Position numbers and translations under genes: made by a program
Shown here: piece by piece, positions 13,501 to 14,287 of the stretch
Position numbering within the stretch: the stretch's first letter is position 1
How the letters are laid out: the number at the start of each line of letters is the position of its first letter
Assembly: GCA_019241495.1 (NCBI GenBank)
Contig: JAFAWZ010000114.1
Coordinates: forward strand, 1 to 14,287
Length of the DNA stretch: 14,287 nucleotides
Origin: Acidimicrobiales bacterium
Lineage (GTDB): Bacteria; Actinomycetota; Acidimicrobiia; Acidimicrobiales; Palsa-688
Direction of reading: 5' to 3'
The notes under the pieces: generated by a model
Told to the model about the DNA's origin: nothing
Seen by the model: only the letters and a program-made list of their open reading frames with translations
Database searches by the model: none

Positions 13501-14229
13501 ATGCCGGCCATCGACGTCACTGACGCCACCTTCGAGTCAGCCGTCCTCGAGCGCTCCACCCAAGCCACGGTCGTGGTCGATTTGTGGGCCTCCTGGTGCG
13601 GTCCGTGCCGCACGTTGGGCCCCATCCTGGACCGGGTCGTGGAGCAGAGCCCCGGGGTGGAGCTGGTGAAGATCGACGTGGATGCCAACCCCCGCTCCGC
13701 CGCGACCTTCCAGGTCCAGTCCATCCCCGCCGTGTACGCCATCCGGGATCGCAAGGTCGTCGACAGCTTCGTCGGGGCCCTGCCCGAACCGGCCGTCCGC
13801 CAGTGGGTCGGCGGTCTCAACCCGCCGCCCAGCGAAGCGGAGAAGCTGGTGGCCGAAGGCGACGAGGCGTCGCTTCGCCAGGCCCTGCAGCTCGAGCCGG
13901 CCAACGAGAAGGCCCTTCTCGCCCTGGCCGCCGTGTTGGCCGCGGACACCACCGACGAGCACCGTCGCGAGGAGGCGCTGGGTCTGTTGGCCAAGGTGCC
14001 GGATTCGGCAGAGTCCCGCCACATCGCCGCCATGGCCCGGCTCGGCCAGGAGGCCGGGCAGACCAGCCCGGGTTCCGACGACGTGGAGGGCAAGCTCGAC
14101 GCCCTCCTCGAACGGGTACGCGACGACGACACGGCCCGCCAGGAGTTCTTGGACCTGCTCGAGATCCTCGGCCCCGACGATCCACGGACCGCCAAGTACA
14201 GGAAAGCGCTGACGGGCAGGCTCTTCTAG
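13501..14229 (+). CDS. Thioredoxin domain protein with TPR-like C-terminus (CnoX/YbbN-like)
   Basis: A 242-aa protein. Residues 1-110 are a thioredoxin fold with the active site WCGPC (32-36) and the cis-proline motif SIPAVY (74-79). Residues 115-240 are helical, with repeated EAEKLVAEGDEASLRQALQLEPANEKALLALA-type pairs typical of the TPR_20-like tail of YbbN/CnoX proteins. In Escherichia coli CnoX has lost the redox pair. Here both cysteines are present, so disulfide chemistry should be possible. The likely role is a chaperone-redox protein in the cytoplasm. I chose the ATG at 13501, because the in-frame TTG at 13480 lies inside the direct repeat and overlaps the ribosome site. It is divergent from the phosphotransferase gene. 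Confidence 0.9.
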   Translation: MPAIDVTDATFESAVLERSTQATVVVDLWASWCGPCRTLGPILDRVVEQSPGVELVKIDVDANPRSAATFQVQSIPAVYAIRDRKVVDSFVGALPEPAVRQWVGGLNPPPSEAEKLVAEGDEASLRQALQLEPANEKALLALAAVLAADTTDEHRREEALGLLAKVPDSAESRHIAAMARLGQEAGQTSPGSDDVEGKLDALLERVRDDDTARQEFLDLLEILGPDDPRTAKYRKALTGRLF

Positions 14230-14247
14230 CCCGTCGCAGCAGGGGAG

Positions 14248-14287
14248 TAGGGTCGCCCATCGTGCTCTTGCAGCTCGGGTCTCGCAC
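14248..14287 (+). other. Possible start of a further gene at the right edge
   Basis: TAGGGT (14248-14253) is followed eight bases later by a GTG (14262) that stays open to the window end (V-L-L-Q-L-G-S-R). The spacing matches the leaderless layout seen before leuS and other genes here. Only nine codons are visible, so the product is unknown. Confidence 0.25.

Overview
The window reads as high-GC actinobacterial DNA. My best guess is an uncultured Acidimicrobiia-like or related Actinomycetota lineage, but that is inference. It rests on GC-rich third codon positions, an actinobacterial-type PAC2 protein, a thioredoxin-TPR protein, and first genes that sit only 0-3 nt from a TANNNT -10 box (leaderless style). 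It has two halves that meet at a broken tRNA gene near 7646-7683.

Left half (1-7645): mobile DNA. The window opens inside the C-terminal tail of an ISL3-like transposase. A head-and-tail fragment of a tailed phage follows, all on the + strand and tightly coupled: a terminase small subunit, two small unknown proteins (one Cys-rich), an HK97-type major capsid protein with an inserted beta-rich domain, and a tail spike. It ends with the first 88 codons of a tape-measure protein that stops abruptly. No large terminase, portal, protease, tail tube, lysis gene or integrase is present, so this is a deleted prophage or a very unusual element. Beyond the truncated tape measure lies a three-gene minus-strand operon: a SWIM zinc-finger protein, a C2H2-like plus excisionase-type HTH protein, and an 85-aa unknown. 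It is divergent from a 66-aa HTH protein. Two identical 17-bp near-palindromes lie between them and contain the minus-strand promoter itself.

Junction (7494-8004): the 5' 38 nt of a tRNA-Ala(GGC) on the minus strand end exactly at the 3' edge of the anticodon loop, which looks like an attachment-site scar. Between it and leuS lie GC-rich inverted repeats, a perfect 13-bp inverted repeat and four 19-bp tandem repeats.

Right half (8005-14287): ordinary chromosome. It holds leuS (leucyl-tRNA synthetase), an unknown two-helix membrane protein whose 3' end overlaps a convergent PAC2-family gene, an APH/ACAD10-11-like phosphotransferase, and a divergent thioredoxin-TPR (CnoX/YbbN-like) protein. 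The start of a further gene may lie at the right edge. A large stem-loop precedes the PAC2 gene, and a pair of 22-bp-spaced direct repeats separates the phosphotransferase and thioredoxin genes.
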